A stretch of DNA of 64,000 nt, taken from assembly GCF_902726545.1 (NCBI RefSeq), contig NZ_CACVAD010000022.1:19189-83188 (forward strand). The letters run 5' to 3'. Source of the DNA: Yersinia artesiana. Its GTDB lineage: Bacteria; Pseudomonadota; Gammaproteobacteria; Enterobacterales; Enterobacteriaceae. The notes beneath the pieces were generated by a model. The model saw only the letters and a program-made list of their open reading frames with translations. It did no database searches and had not been told where the DNA came from. A program made the translations under genes and the position numbers. Of the stretch, positions 1 through 11,806 are shown piece by piece; the stretch's first letter is position 1; each line of letters begins with the position of its first letter.

Positions 1-3000
1 GCTGTAACAGTTCCTTGATTTCTTTCTCTGTCGCACCATCGAAGACTGGTGTTGCGATTGGCATACCTTTTTTCAGGTTCTCAGCCAGACGCAGTACTTC
101 GTCATCGGTGAAGGTGCTCAGATCAACTTTCTGACAAACACTATCGCCCAGATCGTAGGCTTTCTGGATGAACTCACGCAGTTTGGCAACTTCTTCCTGC
201 TTTTTCAGCATGGCGTTGATTTTCTCGCCGATGCCTTTCGCTGCCATCCCTAAGTGGGTTTCCAAAATCTGACCGATGTTCATACGCGATGGTACGCCCA
301 GCGGGTTCAGAACGATGTCTACCGGCGTACCGTTTTCATCGTAAGGCATATCTTCGATCGGGTTAATCTTAGAGATAACACCTTTGTTACCGTGACGACC
401 GGCCATCTTGTCACCCGGTTGAATCTGACGTTTAACGGCCAGATACACCTTGACGATCTTCAGCACGCCTGGTGCTAAATCATCACCTTGGGTAATCTTA
501 CGACGCTTGGCATCCATCTTCTTCTCGAATTCGGATTTCATTTCGTCGTACTGCTCTGCCAACTGTTCCAGCTGGTTTTGCTTGTCTTCGTCAGTTAGGC
601 CAAGTTCCAGCCAGCGGTCACGTGGTAATTTGCTCAGCTTGTCAGCTTCGATACCACCAGAAACCAGTACTGCATGGATACGTGCAAACAGGCCCGCTTC
701 CAGGATCTGCAACTCTTCCGTCAGGTCTTTCTTAGCCTGCTTCAGTTGCATCTCTTCGATTTCCAATGCACGTTTGTCTTTTTCTACGCCGTCGCGAGTA
801 AAGACTTGTACATCGATAACCGTACCGGAAACACCGTTTGGTACACGCAGAGAAGAGTCTTTAACATCAGACGCTTTCTCACCGAAGATCGCACGTAACA
901 GCTTCTCTTCTGGAGTCAGTTGGGTTTCACCTTTAGGTGTTACCTTACCAACCAGAATGTCACCGCCAGTCACTTCAGCACCGATATATACGATACCGGA
1001 TTCATCCAGTTTGGAGAGCGCAGCTTCACCCACGTTCGGGATGTCAGCAGTGATCTCTTCTGGCCCCAGCTTGGTGTCACGAGACACACATGCCAGTTCC
1101 TGAATGTGGATAGTTGTGAAGCGATCTTCTTGCACCACGCGCTCGGAGACCAAGATGGAGTCTTCGAAGTTGTAACCGTTCCAAGGCATGAACGCTACAC
1201 GCATGTTCTGACCCAATGCCAGTTCGCCCAGATCTGTAGATGGGCCATCTGCCAGCACGTCACCGCGCTCGATTGGCTCACCCAGATTCACACACGGCAT
1301 CTGGTTGATACAGGTGTTCTGGTTAGAACGGGTGTATTTGGTCAGGTTATAAATATCAATACCTGCTTCGCCCGGATACATCTCGTCTTCGTTAACTTTA
1401 ATCACGATACGGGATGCATCTACGTACTGAACAGTACCGCCACGTTTGGCTACAGAGGTTACCCCTGAGTCAACCGCTACCGCACGTTCCATACCAGTAC
1501 CCACCAACGGCTTATCAGCACGCAGAGTAGGAACTGCCTGACGTTGCATGTTCGCACCCATCAAGGCGCGGTTGGCGTCATCGTGTTCCAGGAATGGAAT
1601 CAGAGAAGCACCAACGGACACCACCTGTTGAGTGGAAACGTCCATGTAGTCAACTTGATCGCGACTGAACAGGCTTGATTCGCCTTTGCTACGACAAGTG
1701 ACCAAGTCTTCGATGAAGCGGCCGTCTTCGTCCAGGTTAGAGTTCGCCTGAGCGATAACGAAGTTGCCTTCTTCAATAGCAGACAGATAGTTAATTTCAT
1801 CGGTCACCACACCATCGCGCACGCGACGATAAGGGGTTTCCAGGAAACCATACTCGTTGGTCTGTGCGTACACGGACAAGGAGTTGATCAGACCGATGTT
1901 TGGACCTTCAGGCGTTTCGATTGGACATACGCGACCATAGTGAGTCGGGTGTACGTCTCGAACTTCAAAGCCAGCACGTTCACGGGTCAAACCGCCCGGG
2001 CCCAATGCAGAGATACGGCGTTTATGCGTAATCTCAGACAACGGGTTGTTCTGGTCCATAAATTGTGACAACTGGCTGGAACCAAAGAACTCTTTCACCG
2101 CAGCCGAAATAGGCTTGGCGTTGATCATGTCCTGAGGCATCAGGGTGTCGAGGTCGCCCAGAGACAAACGCTCTTTAACCGCACGCTCAACACGAACCAG
2201 ACCAACACGGAACTGGTTTTCAGCCATTTCACCAACGGAACGAATACGACGGTTGCCTAAGTGGTCGATATCATCCACTTCGCCTTTACCGTTACGGATA
2301 TCGATGAGCTTCTTCATCACTTCAGTGATGTCTTCTTTGCTCAGGATACCGGAACCTTCGATCTCGTCACGCAGCAGTGAACGGTTGAACTTCATCCGGC
2401 CAACCGCAGACAAATCATAGCGGTCTTCAGAGAAGAACAGGTTCTCAAACAGGTTTTCAGCTGCTTCGCGTGTTGGTGGCTCGCCAGGACGCATCATACG
2501 GTAGATCTCAACCAGAGCGCTCAGACGATCGCTGGTTGGGTCAACACGCAGGGTCTCGGAGATATAAGCACCGTGATCCAGGTCGTTGGTGAACAGTGTT
2601 TCGATTTGCTTGTGACCGGCCTGGCTCAATTTAGCCAGCAAGTCCAGTGACAGCTCCATGTTGGCTGCACAGATAAGCTCGCCGGTGTTCTCATCGATGT
2701 AGTCTTTAGCGACCACTTTACCAGCAATGTATTCAACCGGAACTTCGATGCGATCAATGCCGTCTTTTTCAAGCTGACGAATATGACGTGCAGTAATACG
2801 ACGCGCTTTCTCGACGTAAACTTTGCCATTCGCTTCAATATCAAAGGATGCCGTTTCACCGCGCAGGCGCTCAGGAACCAATTCCATCTGCAGCTTGTTA
2901 TCACGAATCTCAAAGACCACTTTTTCAAAGAACAAATCCAGGATCTGTTCAGTGGTGAAATTCAATGCACGCAGAATGATGGTTGCCGGCAGCTTACGAC

Positions 3001-3601
3001 GACGGTCAATACGGACAAACAGGTTGTCTTTCGGGTCAAACTCGAAATCTAACCATGAACCGCGGTAAGGGATGATACGTGCGTTATACAGCACTTTACC
3101 CGATGAATGGGTTTTACCCTTATCACTGTCAAAGAATACGCCAGGACTACGGTGCAGCTGAGATACGATAACCCTCTCAGTACCATTAATGACAAAGGTA
3201 CCGTTTTCGGTCATGAGTGGAATTTCACCCATGTAGACTTCTTGTTCTTTGATGTCTTTGACCGTACCTTCCGGGGCTTCGCGCTCATAGATGACCAGGC
3301 GCAGTTTTACGCGCAGCGGTGCGGAATAAGTCACACCACGGATCTGGCACTCTTTGACGTCAAATACTGGCTCACCAAGACGGTAGCTAACGTATTGCAG
3401 CTCCGAATTGCCGCTGTAGCTCTGGATGGGAAAAACAGAACGGAATGCTGCTTCCAGACCGTACTGCCCTTCTGGATCTTGCTCGATAAATTTCTGGAAC
3501 GAGTCAAGTTGGATAGAAAGGAGATAAGGTATGTCCAAAACTTGTGGACGTTTACCAAAATCCTTACGAATACGTTTTTTCTCGGTATAGGAGTAAACCA
3601 T
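1..3601 (-). CDS. rpoB: RNA polymerase beta subunit (partial, C-terminus outside window)
   Basis: This encodes the beta subunit of DNA-dependent RNA polymerase, which forms much of the catalytic cleft. The protein begins [20 protein letters not shown], the conserved enterobacterial N-terminus, and the frame stays open to the left edge. About 1200 of the roughly 1342 residues expected from E. coli are present, so about 140 C-terminal residues lie outside. The rifampicin-binding region (minus strand, near 1990-2100) reads [20 protein letters not shown] and [10 protein letters not shown], which is the wild-type sequence at the usual resistance positions. The ATG is preceded by a GAGGAA ribosome-binding site. 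It follows rplL after an attenuator hairpin, in the standard rplKAJL-rpoBC order. Confidence 0.99.
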   Translation of the reverse strand, partial: MVYSYTEKKRIRKDFGKRPQVLDIPYLLSIQLDSFQKFIEQDPEGQYGLEAAFRSVFPIQSYSGNSELQYVSYRLGEPVFDVKECQIRGVTYSAPLRVKLRLVIYEREAPEGTVKDIKEQEVYMGEIPLMTENGTFVINGTERVIVSQLHRSPGVFFDSDKGKTHSSGKVLYNARIIPYRGSWLDFEFDPKDNLFVRIDRRRKLPATIILRALNFTTEQILDLFFEKVVFEIRDNKLQMELVPERLRGETASFDIEANGKVYVEKARRITARHIRQLEKDGIDRIEVPVEYIAGKVVAKDYIDENTGELICAANMELSLDLLAKLSQAGHKQIETLFTNDLDHGAYISETLRVDPTSDRLSALVEIYRMMRPGEPPTREAAENLFENLFFSEDRYDLSAVGRMKFNRSLLRDEIEGSGILSKEDITEVMKKLIDIRNGKGEVDDIDHLGNRRIRSVGEMAENQFRVGLVRVERAVKERLSLGDLDTLMPQDMINAKPISAAVKEFFGSSQLSQFMDQNNPLSEITHKRRISALGPGGLTRERAGFEVRDVHPTHYGRVCPIETPEGPNIGLINSLSVYAQTNEYGFLETPYRRVRDGVVTDEINYLSAIEEGNFVIAQANSNLDEDGRFIEDLVTCRSKGESSLFSRDQVDYMDVSTQQVVSVGASLIPFLEHDDANRALMGANMQRQAVPTLRADKPLVGTGMERAVAVDSGVTSVAKRGGTVQYVDASRIVIKVNEDEMYPGEAGIDIYNLTKYTRSNQNTCINQMPCVNLGEPIERGDVLADGPSTDLGELALGQNMRVAFMPWNGYNFEDSILVSERVVQEDRFTTIHIQELACVSRDTKLGPEEITADIPNVGEAALSKLDESGIVYIGAEVTGGDILVGKVTPKGETQLTPEEKLLRAIFGEKASDVKDSSLRVPNGVSGTVIDVQVFTRDGVEKDKRALEIEEMQLKQAKKDLTEELQILEAGLFARIHAVLVSGGIEADKLSKLPRDRWLELGLTDEDKQNQLEQLAEQYDEMKSEFEKKMDAKRRKITQGDDLAPGVLKIVKVYLAVKRQIQPGDKMAGRHGNKGVISKINPIEDMPYDENGTPVDIVLNPLGVPSRMNIGQILETHLGMAAKGIGEKINAMLKKQEEVAKLREFIQKAYDLGDSVCQKVDLSTFTDDEVLRLAENLKKGMPIATPVFDGATEKEIKELLQ

Positions 3602-3944
3602 AGGGTTCCTCAGCTCGCTGAAAAGTCGACCCACTCTGTCTGCCCTGAAACCAGGACAGGTCGTGCAACACTATTATTTAGAATGAGAAGTCGAAACACT
3701 TCTCGGAATACTCTTTTCTATCACTCTTAAACCATTTCATCGCGTTACTTTGACTACCGAGCTACCCGAGTGGGTCGTAGCTGAGAACGCAGTATATTAA
3801 GTCGTCAATAGAAAGGAATATTGGGGGTTAGTTAGCCGCTAAACAGTGTGAAATGCGACTAACGCCCTACAGCGCAAAAAGGCTGATGACTAAAAAGTCA
3901 CCAGCCATCAGCCTATAAGTCAGGCTGCGAACTCAAAGCTTAAC
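3602..3944 (-). promoter_or_regulatory. rplL-rpoB intergenic leader
   Basis: This 343-base untranslated stretch separates rplL from rpoB. In E. coli the equivalent segment holds a partial terminator and an RNase III processing site that lower rpoBC expression relative to rplJL. The attenuator hairpin is visible and listed separately. I see no gene in the remainder. Confidence 0.7.
3872..3910 (-). terminator. rplL-rpoB attenuator
   Basis: A 10-bp stem with one mismatch (GGCTGGTGAC pairing with GTCATCAGCC on the minus strand) and a 6-nt loop is followed by TTTTTGCGC. Its position just after rplL matches the known partial terminator that sets the ratio of L7/L12 to polymerase subunits. Confidence 0.75.
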
Positions 3945-4313
3945 TTACTTGATCTCAACAGAAGCACCAGCTTCTTCCAGAGATTTTTTCAGAGACTCAG
4001 CTTCGTCTTTGTTCACGCCTTCTTTCAGAACTGCAGGTGCAGATTCAACCAGGTCTTTAGCTTCTTTCAAGCCCAGGCCAGTTGCGCCGCGAACAGCTTT
4101 GATTACTGCAACTTTGTTGTCGCCGAATGAAGCCAGAACAACGTTGAATTCAGTTTGTTCTTCTGCAGCTTCAGCAGCAACAGCAGGACCTGCAGCAACA
4201 GCAGCAGCTGAAACGCCGAATTTCTCTTCCATAGCAGAGATCAGTTCAACGATTTCCATTACAGACAGAGCTGCAACGCCTTCCAGAATTTGGTCTTTAG
4301 TGATAGTTGACAT
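3945..4313 (-). CDS. rplL: 50S ribosomal protein L7/L12
   Basis: This is the 122-residue stalk protein, present as dimers bound to L10, that recruits translation GTPases to the ribosome. The N-terminal dimerisation region starts [20 protein letters not shown]. An Ala-rich hinge follows at about residues 36-52, and then the globular C-terminal domain with the conserved [20 protein letters not shown] segment. The length equals the family norm. An AGGAA ribosome-binding site lies upstream. It is 69 bases downstream of rplJ, with which it is normally co-transcribed and translationally coupled. Confidence 0.99.
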   Translation of the reverse strand: MSTITKDQILEGVAALSVMEIVELISAMEEKFGVSAAAVAAGPAVAAEAAEEQTEFNVVLASFGDNKVAVIKAVRGATGLGLKEAKDLVESAPAVLKEGVNKDEAESLKKSLEEAGASVEIK

Positions 4314-4382
4314 AACAAGTGTTCCTAAAATACAGAAATAGTTTATACGTTAAAAAGCAATGACTGAAAAAGTGAGGGCGAA

Positions 4383-4886
4383 TTAAGCCGCTTCAGCTTC
4401 TTTCTGGTCACGCAGCGCAGCCAATGTACGAACCAATTTGCCAGCAGCGGCTTCTTTCATGGTTCCCATCAGACGTGCGATTGCTTCTTCGTAGGTTGGC
4501 AGAGTTGCCAGGCGGTCGATCTGAGCCGCAGGGATTAACTCGCCTTCAAAGGCTGCTGCTTTAACCTCGAATTTTGCATTTTCTTTAGCAAATGCTTTGA
4601 ACAGACGAGCAGCTGCGCCCGGGTGTTCAGAAGAGAATGCAATCAAGGTTGGACCAACAAACGTGTCTTTCAGGCATTCAAACGGAGTGCCTTCAACAAT
4701 GCGACGCAGCAAGGTGTTACGAACAACTTGCATATGAACGCCAGCTTCACGACCTGCTTTACGCAGTTCAGTCATTTTATCAACGGTAACGCCACGGGAA
4801 TCCGCAACAACCGCAGACAGCGCACCTTTGGCTACTTCTTTAACTTCAGCAACAATCGCTTGTTTGCCTTGAAGATTTAGTGCCAT
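4383..4886 (-). CDS. rplJ: 50S ribosomal protein L10
   Basis: This is the stalk base protein that binds 23S rRNA and carries the L7/L12 dimers. It is 167 residues, opening [20 protein letters not shown], and ends in the helical tail ([18 protein letters not shown]) that holds L7/L12. In E. coli the L10-L7/L12 complex represses translation of its own mRNA through a long leader. That leader is conserved here just upstream. The ATG has an AGGAGC ribosome-binding site. The gene lies between rplA and rplL. Confidence 0.99.
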   Translation of the reverse strand: MALNLQGKQAIVAEVKEVAKGALSAVVADSRGVTVDKMTELRKAGREAGVHMQVVRNTLLRRIVEGTPFECLKDTFVGPTLIAFSSEHPGAAARLFKAFAKENAKFEVKAAAFEGELIPAAQIDRLATLPTYEEAIARLMGTMKEAAAGKLVRTLAALRDQKEAEAA

Positions 4887-5251
4887 TAGTTCTTGCTCCT
4901 GGATTAACCGGGGATTAATTCCCCGGAACTCACGTCACCCAAAACATTACTAAATTGCAATGAACGGGCGTTGAAACACGGTGAGCAGAATCCAGCAAAG
5001 ACCATTCTTTTTTATTCTTGATAAACAAAAAAAATGCTTCAGGTTCTGTCACCGTCTACGCAGGAAATTAAGTGCTTTACAACACACCTGCGGTCTTGGA
5101 CGGAGGCTTGGATAAGGCCAAGCTCCAACCGAAAATTCTGTTTTCTGTCGATTGAGCATTTGTGATTAACAAATAAGCCATCAGCAGAAGCATGGGCGTA
5201 AGATTTTAGACAAACCTTACGCCCACGTAAAGCGATAAAAGCAAATAGTGA
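4887..5251 (-). promoter_or_regulatory. rplJ leader region with L10-binding RNA
   Basis: This 365-base gap between rplA and rplJ contains the autoregulatory leader. On the minus strand, 5041-5135 reads as the conserved L10-leader core, including GGAGCTTGGCCTTATCCAAG, CTCCGTCCAAGACCGCAGG and a later CCTGCGTAGACGG partner. This is close to my recollection of the E. coli leader bound by L10-(L7/L12)4. A separate hairpin around 5187-5225 (GGGCGTAAG pairing with CTTACGCCC) lies just after rplA and may be a processing or attenuation site. A promoter for rplJL is expected here, but I could not assign its boxes. Confidence 0.8.
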
Positions 5252-5956
<705 letters not shown>

Positions 5957-5959
5957 TTA

Positions 5960-6388
<429 letters not shown>

Positions 6389-6504
6389 TTACGATTTCCT
6401 CGATTTGGGTAATATCGCCTCGTGTTCGAGGCTCCCCGTGTTTTGTCTCGCTATTATTTCTATGAAATAAGTTGTCACGGATGACAAAAAGCAAGACATC
6501 TAAA

Positions 6505-6543
6505 AACAAAAGGCGCGAAATTATATTGTAATTTCACGCCTAA
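6505..6543 (-). terminator. Hairpin after nusG, overlapping the rplK promoter
   Basis: On the minus strand AGGCGTGAAATTA and TAATTTCGCGCCT form a stem around a 5-nt loop, followed by TTTGTTTTT. This fits a terminator for secE-nusG. The -10 box of the rplK promoter lies inside the same hairpin, so the one segment ends the upstream operon and starts the next. Confidence 0.75.
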
Positions 6544-6548
6544 GACAA
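6520..6548 (-). promoter_or_regulatory. rplKAJL-rpoBC promoter
   Basis: On the minus strand TTGTCT (6543-6548) and a perfect TATAAT (6520-6525) are 17 bases apart, about 130 bases upstream of rplK. The position matches the main promoter of this operon in E. coli. The assignment rests on sequence only. Confidence 0.7.
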
Positions 6549-6580
6549 GACTCAAATTTCAACCAGTGGCGAAAAATGAA

Positions 6581-7126
6581 TCAGCCTTTTTCTACCTGAC
6601 TGAAATCCAACTCGACCGGAGTTGCACGGCCAAAAATGGAAACAGACACTTTCAAGCGACTCTTTTCGTAGTCCACTTCTTCAACAACACCGTTGAAGTC
6701 TGCAAACGGACCATCACTAACACGAACCAATTCGCCTGGCTCAAACAGTGTTTTAGGACGTGGTTTATCACCCACTTGTTGAAGACGATTCATAATCGCA
6801 TCAACTTCTTTATCACTGATTGGTGCCGGACGATCGGATGTGCCACCGATAAAGCCCATTACACGTGGCACGCTACGTACTAAGTGCCAGCTGGCGTCGT
6901 TCATCACCATCTGAACCAGTACATAACCTGGGAAGAATTTACGCTCACTCTTACGACGTTGACCGCCACGAATTTCGACGACTTCTTCCGTTGGAACCAT
7001 GACTTCGCCAAACAGCTCTTCCATGTCATGTAACTTGATATGCTCACGTAGCGATTGAGCTACGCGGCCTTCAAAACCGGAAAACGCCTGAACGACGTAC
7101 CAACGCTTTTTTGGTGCTTCAGACAT
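6581..7126 (-). CDS. nusG: Transcription termination/antitermination factor NusG
   Basis: NusG is a 181-residue elongation factor. Its N-terminal NGN domain (about 1-115) binds the beta' clamp of RNA polymerase, and its C-terminal KOW domain (about 125-181) contacts Rho or ribosomal protein S10. The sequence begins [20 protein letters not shown] and has the KOW signature near [20 protein letters not shown]. It starts one base after secE ends, a normal operon pairing. A GAGG ribosome-binding site precedes the ATG. Confidence 0.99.
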   Translation of the reverse strand: MSEAPKKRWYVVQAFSGFEGRVAQSLREHIKLHDMEELFGEVMVPTEEVVEIRGGQRRKSERKFFPGYVLVQMVMNDASWHLVRSVPRVMGFIGGTSDRPAPISDKEVDAIMNRLQQVGDKPRPKTLFEPGELVRVSDGPFADFNGVVEEVDYEKSRLKVSVSIFGRATPVELDFSQVEKG

Positions 7127-7127
7127 C

Positions 7128-7511
7128 TTAGAACCTCAGGCCAGTAATAAATGATACCAGGCGGACCAGAATACCATCTAGCCCCCATAGAATCAGTGAC
7201 ATTACAGCAGTTACCGCAGCAACGATTAACGTTGTGTGCAGCGTTTCCTGACGGGTAGGCCAAATCACTTTACGCACTTCCGTGCGTGCTTCACGAGCAA
7301 ACGCTACAGTGGCTTTGCCTTTTGCCGTCATCAATGCAACAGCACCGGCAACAGCGATAATTACTACAACTGCCAACGCGCGCAGCGGCAGGCTGAAATC
7401 ACGGTAATAATAATTACCCACTATAGCTGCAACTAACAGTACAGCAACGATTAGCCATTTAGCCGTTTCCAGGCCGCGTCCGCTCCCTGGAGCCTCGGTA
7501 TTCGCACTCAT
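7128..7511 (-). CDS. secE: Preprotein translocase subunit SecE
   Basis: SecE is the clamp subunit of the SecYEG inner-membrane channel. The start chosen is the internal ATG at [13 protein letters not shown], giving 127 residues as in E. coli; a further ATG five codons upstream lacks family support. There are three transmembrane helices (about residues 18-37, 43-62 and 93-113). The cytosolic amphipathic segment [18 protein letters not shown], which contacts SecY, is intact. It forms an operon with nusG. Confidence 0.97.
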   Translation of the reverse strand: MSANTEAPGSGRGLETAKWLIVAVLLVAAIVGNYYYRDFSLPLRALAVVVIIAVAGAVALMTAKGKATVAFAREARTEVRKVIWPTRQETLHTTLIVAAVTAVMSLILWGLDGILVRLVSFITGLRF

Positions 7512-7703
7512 AAACCAACCTGTCACTATGATTCAGAACAAACAACTTTGCTTCGCATCGCAAAGCAAACCAAGCCGAAGGATGCGCTAGAGACTCTCTA
7601 ATCGGCACCACTCAGCACTATCCGCCGTACTTCCAGAGCCCATCTCACCAATAATTATGATGAAAAAACCACTGATGAGATAGGTTCTAGTATGACAACG
7701 TAG
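7512..7703 (-). promoter_or_regulatory. secE upstream region
   Basis: The gap between the tuf terminator and secE must carry the secE-nusG promoter. A CATAAT-like element on the minus strand near 7655-7665 is a possible -10, but no convincing -35 accompanies it. I see no gene here. Confidence 0.4.
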
Positions 7704-7730
7704 AAAAAGGGCATCAAATGATGCCCTTTT
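7704..7730 (-). terminator. tuf terminator
   Basis: A 7-bp GGGCATC/GATGCCC stem with a 4-nt loop is flanked by an A-run on the left and a T-run on the right. It reads as an intrinsic terminator for tuf on the minus strand. The mirror T-run means it could work in either direction. Confidence 0.85.
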
Positions 7731-7750
7731 ATCGCATGTCGCGTCAAATC

Positions 7751-8968
<1,218 letters not shown>

Positions 8969-9043
8969 TCACCACATCAACCAAGCGCATGCTTGCTGAA
9001 TCCATAACACAGAAAGAAAATCAGGGGACGAGAGAATGAGAAG

Positions 9044-9119
9044 TGGTGCTGATAGGCAGATTCGAACTGCCGACCTCACCCTTACCAAGGGTGCGCTCTA
9101 CCAACTGAGCCATATCAGC
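9044..9119 (-). tRNA. thrT: tRNA-Thr (GGT anticodon)
   Basis: This is a 76-base cloverleaf that begins GCTGATATGGCTCAGTTGG and ends with encoded CCA. The anticodon loop CTTGGTAA gives a GGT anticodon. It is the last tRNA before tuf, which is the thrT position in the E. coli thrU-tyrU-glyT-thrT-tufB operon. Confidence 0.97.
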
Positions 9120-9125
9120 GCATCT

Positions 9126-9200
<75 letters not shown>

Positions 9201-9514
9201 ATCTTAGAACTCGGCTACCTGACTTAATCTGCAGAAACTTGAAAGGAAGGGCTTGGCCACTTCACTCTTCATCGAGAGCCTGGCTCTCGCCTTGAGTGTT
9301 GATTGGGGTTCGATATTCTGAATCACCCTGAGACTCAAGGTTAAATATGGTGGTGGGGAAGGATTATTCGTCACTTCGTTCCTCACCCTTCGGGTCGCCG
9401 CTGCGCGTCGCTGTCTCGCTACGCTCGGCTCGAACCTTGTCGAAGGTTTTCACCTTTCCCTGAGTACTTATTGAGATTCGTTTATCTGAATCACCTTACG
9501 ACCCAAGGTTTAAA
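9201..9514 (-). repeat. tRNA-Tyr downstream spacer with rtT-like repeat and 3'-tRNA remnant
   Basis: This 314-base spacer between tRNA-Tyr and tRNA-Gly is much longer than the E. coli tyrU-glyT spacer. At 9348-9365 it carries an 18-base copy of the 3' end of tRNA-Tyr (GGTGGTGGGG run plus AAGGATT, one G short of the real gene). The roughly 60 bases next to the remnant (about 9285-9347) resemble those next to the real tRNA end (about 9455-9514), so the repeat period is 167 bases. E. coli tyrT has comparable 178-bp repeats, each ending in 19 bases of tRNA-Tyr. No protein is evident. Confidence 0.75.
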
Positions 9515-9599
<85 letters not shown>

Positions 9600-9656
9600 A
9601 CTGGCCTATTCATTCTACAACATGGCTTAACAACAGTGTCTTGGTAAGCGGGGCGC

Positions 9657-9684
9657 ATCATATCAAATGAAACGCCCCTGTAAA
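9657..9684 (-). promoter_or_regulatory. tyrT-type stringent promoter
   Basis: On the minus strand the -35 TTTACA (9679-9684) and -10 TATGAT (9657-9662) are 16 bases apart and followed by the GC-rich discriminator GCGCCCCGC. This is nearly identical to the E. coli tyrT promoter as I recall it, including the spacing, and is a classic growth-rate and stringently controlled stable-RNA promoter. Here it would drive tRNA-Tyr, tRNA-Gly, tRNA-Thr and tuf. Confidence 0.85.
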
Positions 9685-9771
9685 GACTTGAAATGAAAAA
9701 AATAATTTGTTCGGTGATTTTTTGTCCGTGGCGATGGTTATATCGGCAAAAAATATCGATTTGTTGCGTGC

Positions 9772-10620
9772 TTACAAAATAATAGTACGGTTACCGTAAA
9801 CAAAAACGCGCTGTGCTAATACATGATACAGCGCACGACTCAGCACATTTTTTTCTACGTCTCGCCCGGCACGCATCATATCATCGGCGGTATATGAATG
9901 ATCAATATGAATCACATCCTGCATGATGATCGGGCCTTCATCCAGGCTGTCATTGACATAATGCGCAGTAGCGCCAATGATTTTCACCCCACGTTCATAA
10001 GCTTGATGATATGGACGCGCGCCGATAAATGCCGGTAAGAATGAGTGGTGGATATTAATAATTTTATTAGGATAATTCCGAACAAAATTCTCTGTCAGTA
10101 TGCGCATATATTTTGCCAGTACCACGTAATCAGGCTGATACGAATCAATTTGTGCCATTAAACGCGCGTCATGTTCTTCTCTGGGCAAACCCTCATGGCT
10201 AATAAGATGGAACGGTATATCAAAGCGTTCGACTAAACTTTGCAGGTCATTATGGTTGCTAACGACGGCTGCGATTTCAACATCCAGACCGCCGTAGGCG
10301 CTTTTCATCAATAAGTCGCCAAGGCAATGCGCTTCTTTCGTTACCATAATAACAATGCGACGACGCCCGGCAGCATGTAATTCGCGCTGAGTCCCTTCAG
10401 GCAATGCATCATCAAGATCAGCCAAGAGGGTAGTATCATTAAAAATACCCTCAAGTTCTGTGCGCATGAAAAACCGGCCGGTCAGATGATCGACGAATTC
10501 ATTATTTTGCACGATATTCAGTTGGTGCTTGTAGCAGATATTGGTGATTTTTGCGATCAAGCCTTTGGCATCAGGGCAAATAGTGCGTAGCACTTTCTTT
10601 TGTATATTCTGGTGTGGCAT
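9772..10620 (-). CDS. purU: Formyltetrahydrofolate deformylase
   Basis: PurU hydrolyses 10-formyl-tetrahydrofolate to formate and tetrahydrofolate, balancing one-carbon pools and supplying formate for purine synthesis. The 282 residues comprise an N-terminal ACT regulatory domain (about 8-85) and a formyltransferase-fold catalytic domain (about 88-282). The catalytic stretch INIHHSFLPAFIGARPYHQA and the later LDEGPI motif supply the Asn, His and Asp of the active site. Its neighbours, tRNA-Tyr on one side and ychJ on the other, match the E. coli tyrT locus. Confidence 0.97.
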   Translation of the reverse strand: MPHQNIQKKVLRTICPDAKGLIAKITNICYKHQLNIVQNNEFVDHLTGRFFMRTELEGIFNDTTLLADLDDALPEGTQRELHAAGRRRIVIMVTKEAHCLGDLLMKSAYGGLDVEIAAVVSNHNDLQSLVERFDIPFHLISHEGLPREEHDARLMAQIDSYQPDYVVLAKYMRILTENFVRNYPNKIINIHHSFLPAFIGARPYHQAYERGVKIIGATAHYVNDSLDEGPIIMQDVIHIDHSYTADDMMRAGRDVEKNVLSRALYHVLAQRVFVYGNRTIIL

Positions 10621-10701
10621 AAGGTGGTAAATCCTGTCTTAGCATGACTTGATGTTATGTAAACGTTCGATGGTACGGTCAGTAATAGAACGATTCTACT
10701 G

Positions 10702-11166
10702 TTAGCGCCCGCAGCATTTCTTATATTTTTTTCCAGATCCACATGGGCAGGCATCATTTCTACCTACAGATGGCCGGATTCCGTCAATATAGTACCAGTG
10801 TTCTTTTATACGAAGGAAGCGGGAACGTTCATGCATTGCGCTAACCTGAGTGCTATTTGTATCTTTAAAACGGGCAATGAACTCAACAAAGGCCTCATTA
10901 TCATGATCCCCAGCCATTTCAGCAATAACGGTTAATCCCTGCCATGTGGTATTACCAAAACTTTGAATAATTCCAGCGCGCCATTCTTCGGCGTGGCAAT
11001 CGGGATGCCAGGTTGCGATGAGATAATCCACATTCTTTTTTACGTAGGCACTATAACGTGAACGCATCAATATGGCTGGTTTGGCCGCAACTTCGGTACC
11101 CAGAATATAAGGTTCACAACACCTTTGATATTCATGTGTGCTGCCGCAAGGACACTGTTCTGACAA
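10702..11166 (-). CDS. ychJ: YchJ family SEC-C motif protein
   Basis: This is a 154-residue cytosolic protein of the UPF0225/YchJ family, function unknown. It has a Cys-rich metal-binding motif at each end: [13 protein letters not shown] at residues 5-17 and the SEC-C motif [16 protein letters not shown] near the C-terminus. The middle is an NTF2-like domain. The start is a TTG six bases after a GGAG ribosome-binding site; no in-frame ATG fits the family alignment. It lies downstream of the CRP-flanked intergenic region and is followed by purU. Confidence 0.93.
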   Translation of the reverse strand: MSEQCPCGSTHEYQRCCEPYILGTEVAAKPAILMRSRYSAYVKKNVDYLIATWHPDCHAEEWRAGIIQSFGNTTWQGLTVIAEMAGDHDNEAFVEFIARFKDTNSTQVSAMHERSRFLRIKEHWYYIDGIRPSVGRNDACPCGSGKKYKKCCGR

Positions 11167-11332
11167 AATTTCTCCAAATAATTACGATGCCGTGATAACC
11201 ACTCGTTGCCTGTGAGCCGTCAATCAGAGCCGGGAAAATCAATTGTTGCGAATATGAGGGCTATCTTACCTAATCATGTGTTGAGGTTCAAAGCGGATGG
11301 TCTTGCAACCTGAGTATGGTGACGAAAAGATT
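11167..11332. other. Intergenic, left part of the ychJ upstream region
   Basis: This holds the upstream region of ychJ on the minus strand. The only long frame in the area (11274-11501, minus) runs through the CRP sites and has no coding character, so I treat it as noise. I see no other feature. Confidence 0.4.
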
Positions 11333-11348
11333 TGTGACATTGCTCACA
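11333..11348 (+). promoter_or_regulatory. CRP-binding site 1
   Basis: TGTGACATTGCTCACA matches both halves of the CRP consensus TGTGA-N6-TCACA exactly. Its centre lies 58 bp upstream of a second perfect site, so the pair flanks the likely promoter of a small transcript. Confidence 0.75.
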
Positions 11349-11390
11349 AAAATACTTGACCGGCGTTTCATTTCGGCGTAACTTTATAAC

Positions 11391-11406
11391 TGTGATGTGT
11401 ATCACA
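11391..11406 (+). promoter_or_regulatory. CRP-binding site 2
   Basis: TGTGATGTGTATCACA is a perfect CRP palindrome. It abuts a TATAAC -10 candidate (11385-11390) and lies 30 bases before the start codon of the small ORF, so bound CRP would overlap the promoter or transcription start. That would favour repression from this site, while site 1 could activate. Confidence 0.75.
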
Positions 11407-11436
11407 TAAAAATAAAGATATTTACAGGAGCAACCC

Positions 11437-11508
11437 ATGAAACTGATCAATAAAGTCATCGCAATGTTCGAAAAAATGAGCGTCTCATTTGGTACCATCA
11501 ACGGTTAA
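11437..11508 (+). CDS. Candidate 23-residue small protein (AzuC-like) within a CRP-regulated transcript
   Basis: A 23-codon ORF begins MKLINKVIAMF after a strong ACAGGAGC ribosome-binding site seven bases upstream of the ATG, and ends in TAA. Ungapped against E. coli AzuC as I recall it, MKL (1-3), MF (10-11) and F18 coincide. AzuC is a 28-residue amphipathic peptide from a CRP-repressed dual-function RNA. Two perfect CRP sites precede this ORF and an intrinsic terminator lies about 190 bases downstream, implying a transcript of roughly 330 bases. Translation is inferred from the ribosome-binding site, and homology to AzuC is tentative. Confidence 0.6.
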   Translation: MKLINKVIAMFEKMSVSFGTING

Positions 11509-11695
11509 TCGTCTCGCTATTAACTCGTCAGTCTTCACAATATTCTGGACGTAATTCAGTTTGTGGGTAGGCGTGCTGTACCCATCAAGAAGAGGTCGGT
11601 ACCTAGCTGCATAATATACAACAAACTGTTTTCCGAGTTTAATATTAGACGCTATTTTATCTTTTTATTTACGTCATCCTGAATATTAACTCTAA
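11509..11695 (+). ncRNA. Putative 3' portion of the small CRP-regulated transcript
   Basis: This untranslated stretch lies between the small ORF and a strong hairpin terminator. If the transcript is real it resembles the layout of a dual-function small RNA, with a peptide followed by a regulatory 3' part. I could not assign base-pairing targets. Confidence 0.4.
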
Positions 11696-11726
11696 ATAGC
11701 TACCATCATGGTGGCTATTTTGCTTT
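11696..11726 (+). terminator. Terminator of the small CRP-regulated transcript
   Basis: ATAGCTACCAT and ATGGTGGCTAT form an 11-bp stem (one G-T pair) closing on a single-base gap, followed by TTTTGCTTTCT. This is a good intrinsic terminator on the plus strand with no annotated gene upstream other than the 23-codon ORF. Confidence 0.75.
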
Positions 11727-11806
11727 CTATTTGTTTTGAAAATAATAAAACTTAAAATCCATAATTAACTGTGTATCAACTTATGCATATGCCTTTTAAC
11801 AGTTAT

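Noticed and set aside
450..1103. Long open frames on the plus strand opposite rpoB (also 920-1468, 3107-3730)
   Set aside because: They are antisense shadows of the highly conserved rpoB coding sequence, with no ribosome-binding sites or known family.
11274..11501. 75-residue frame on the minus strand through the CRP-site region
   Set aside because: It runs through two perfect CRP sites and the opposite-strand small ORF, and has no supporting ribosome-binding site or family.
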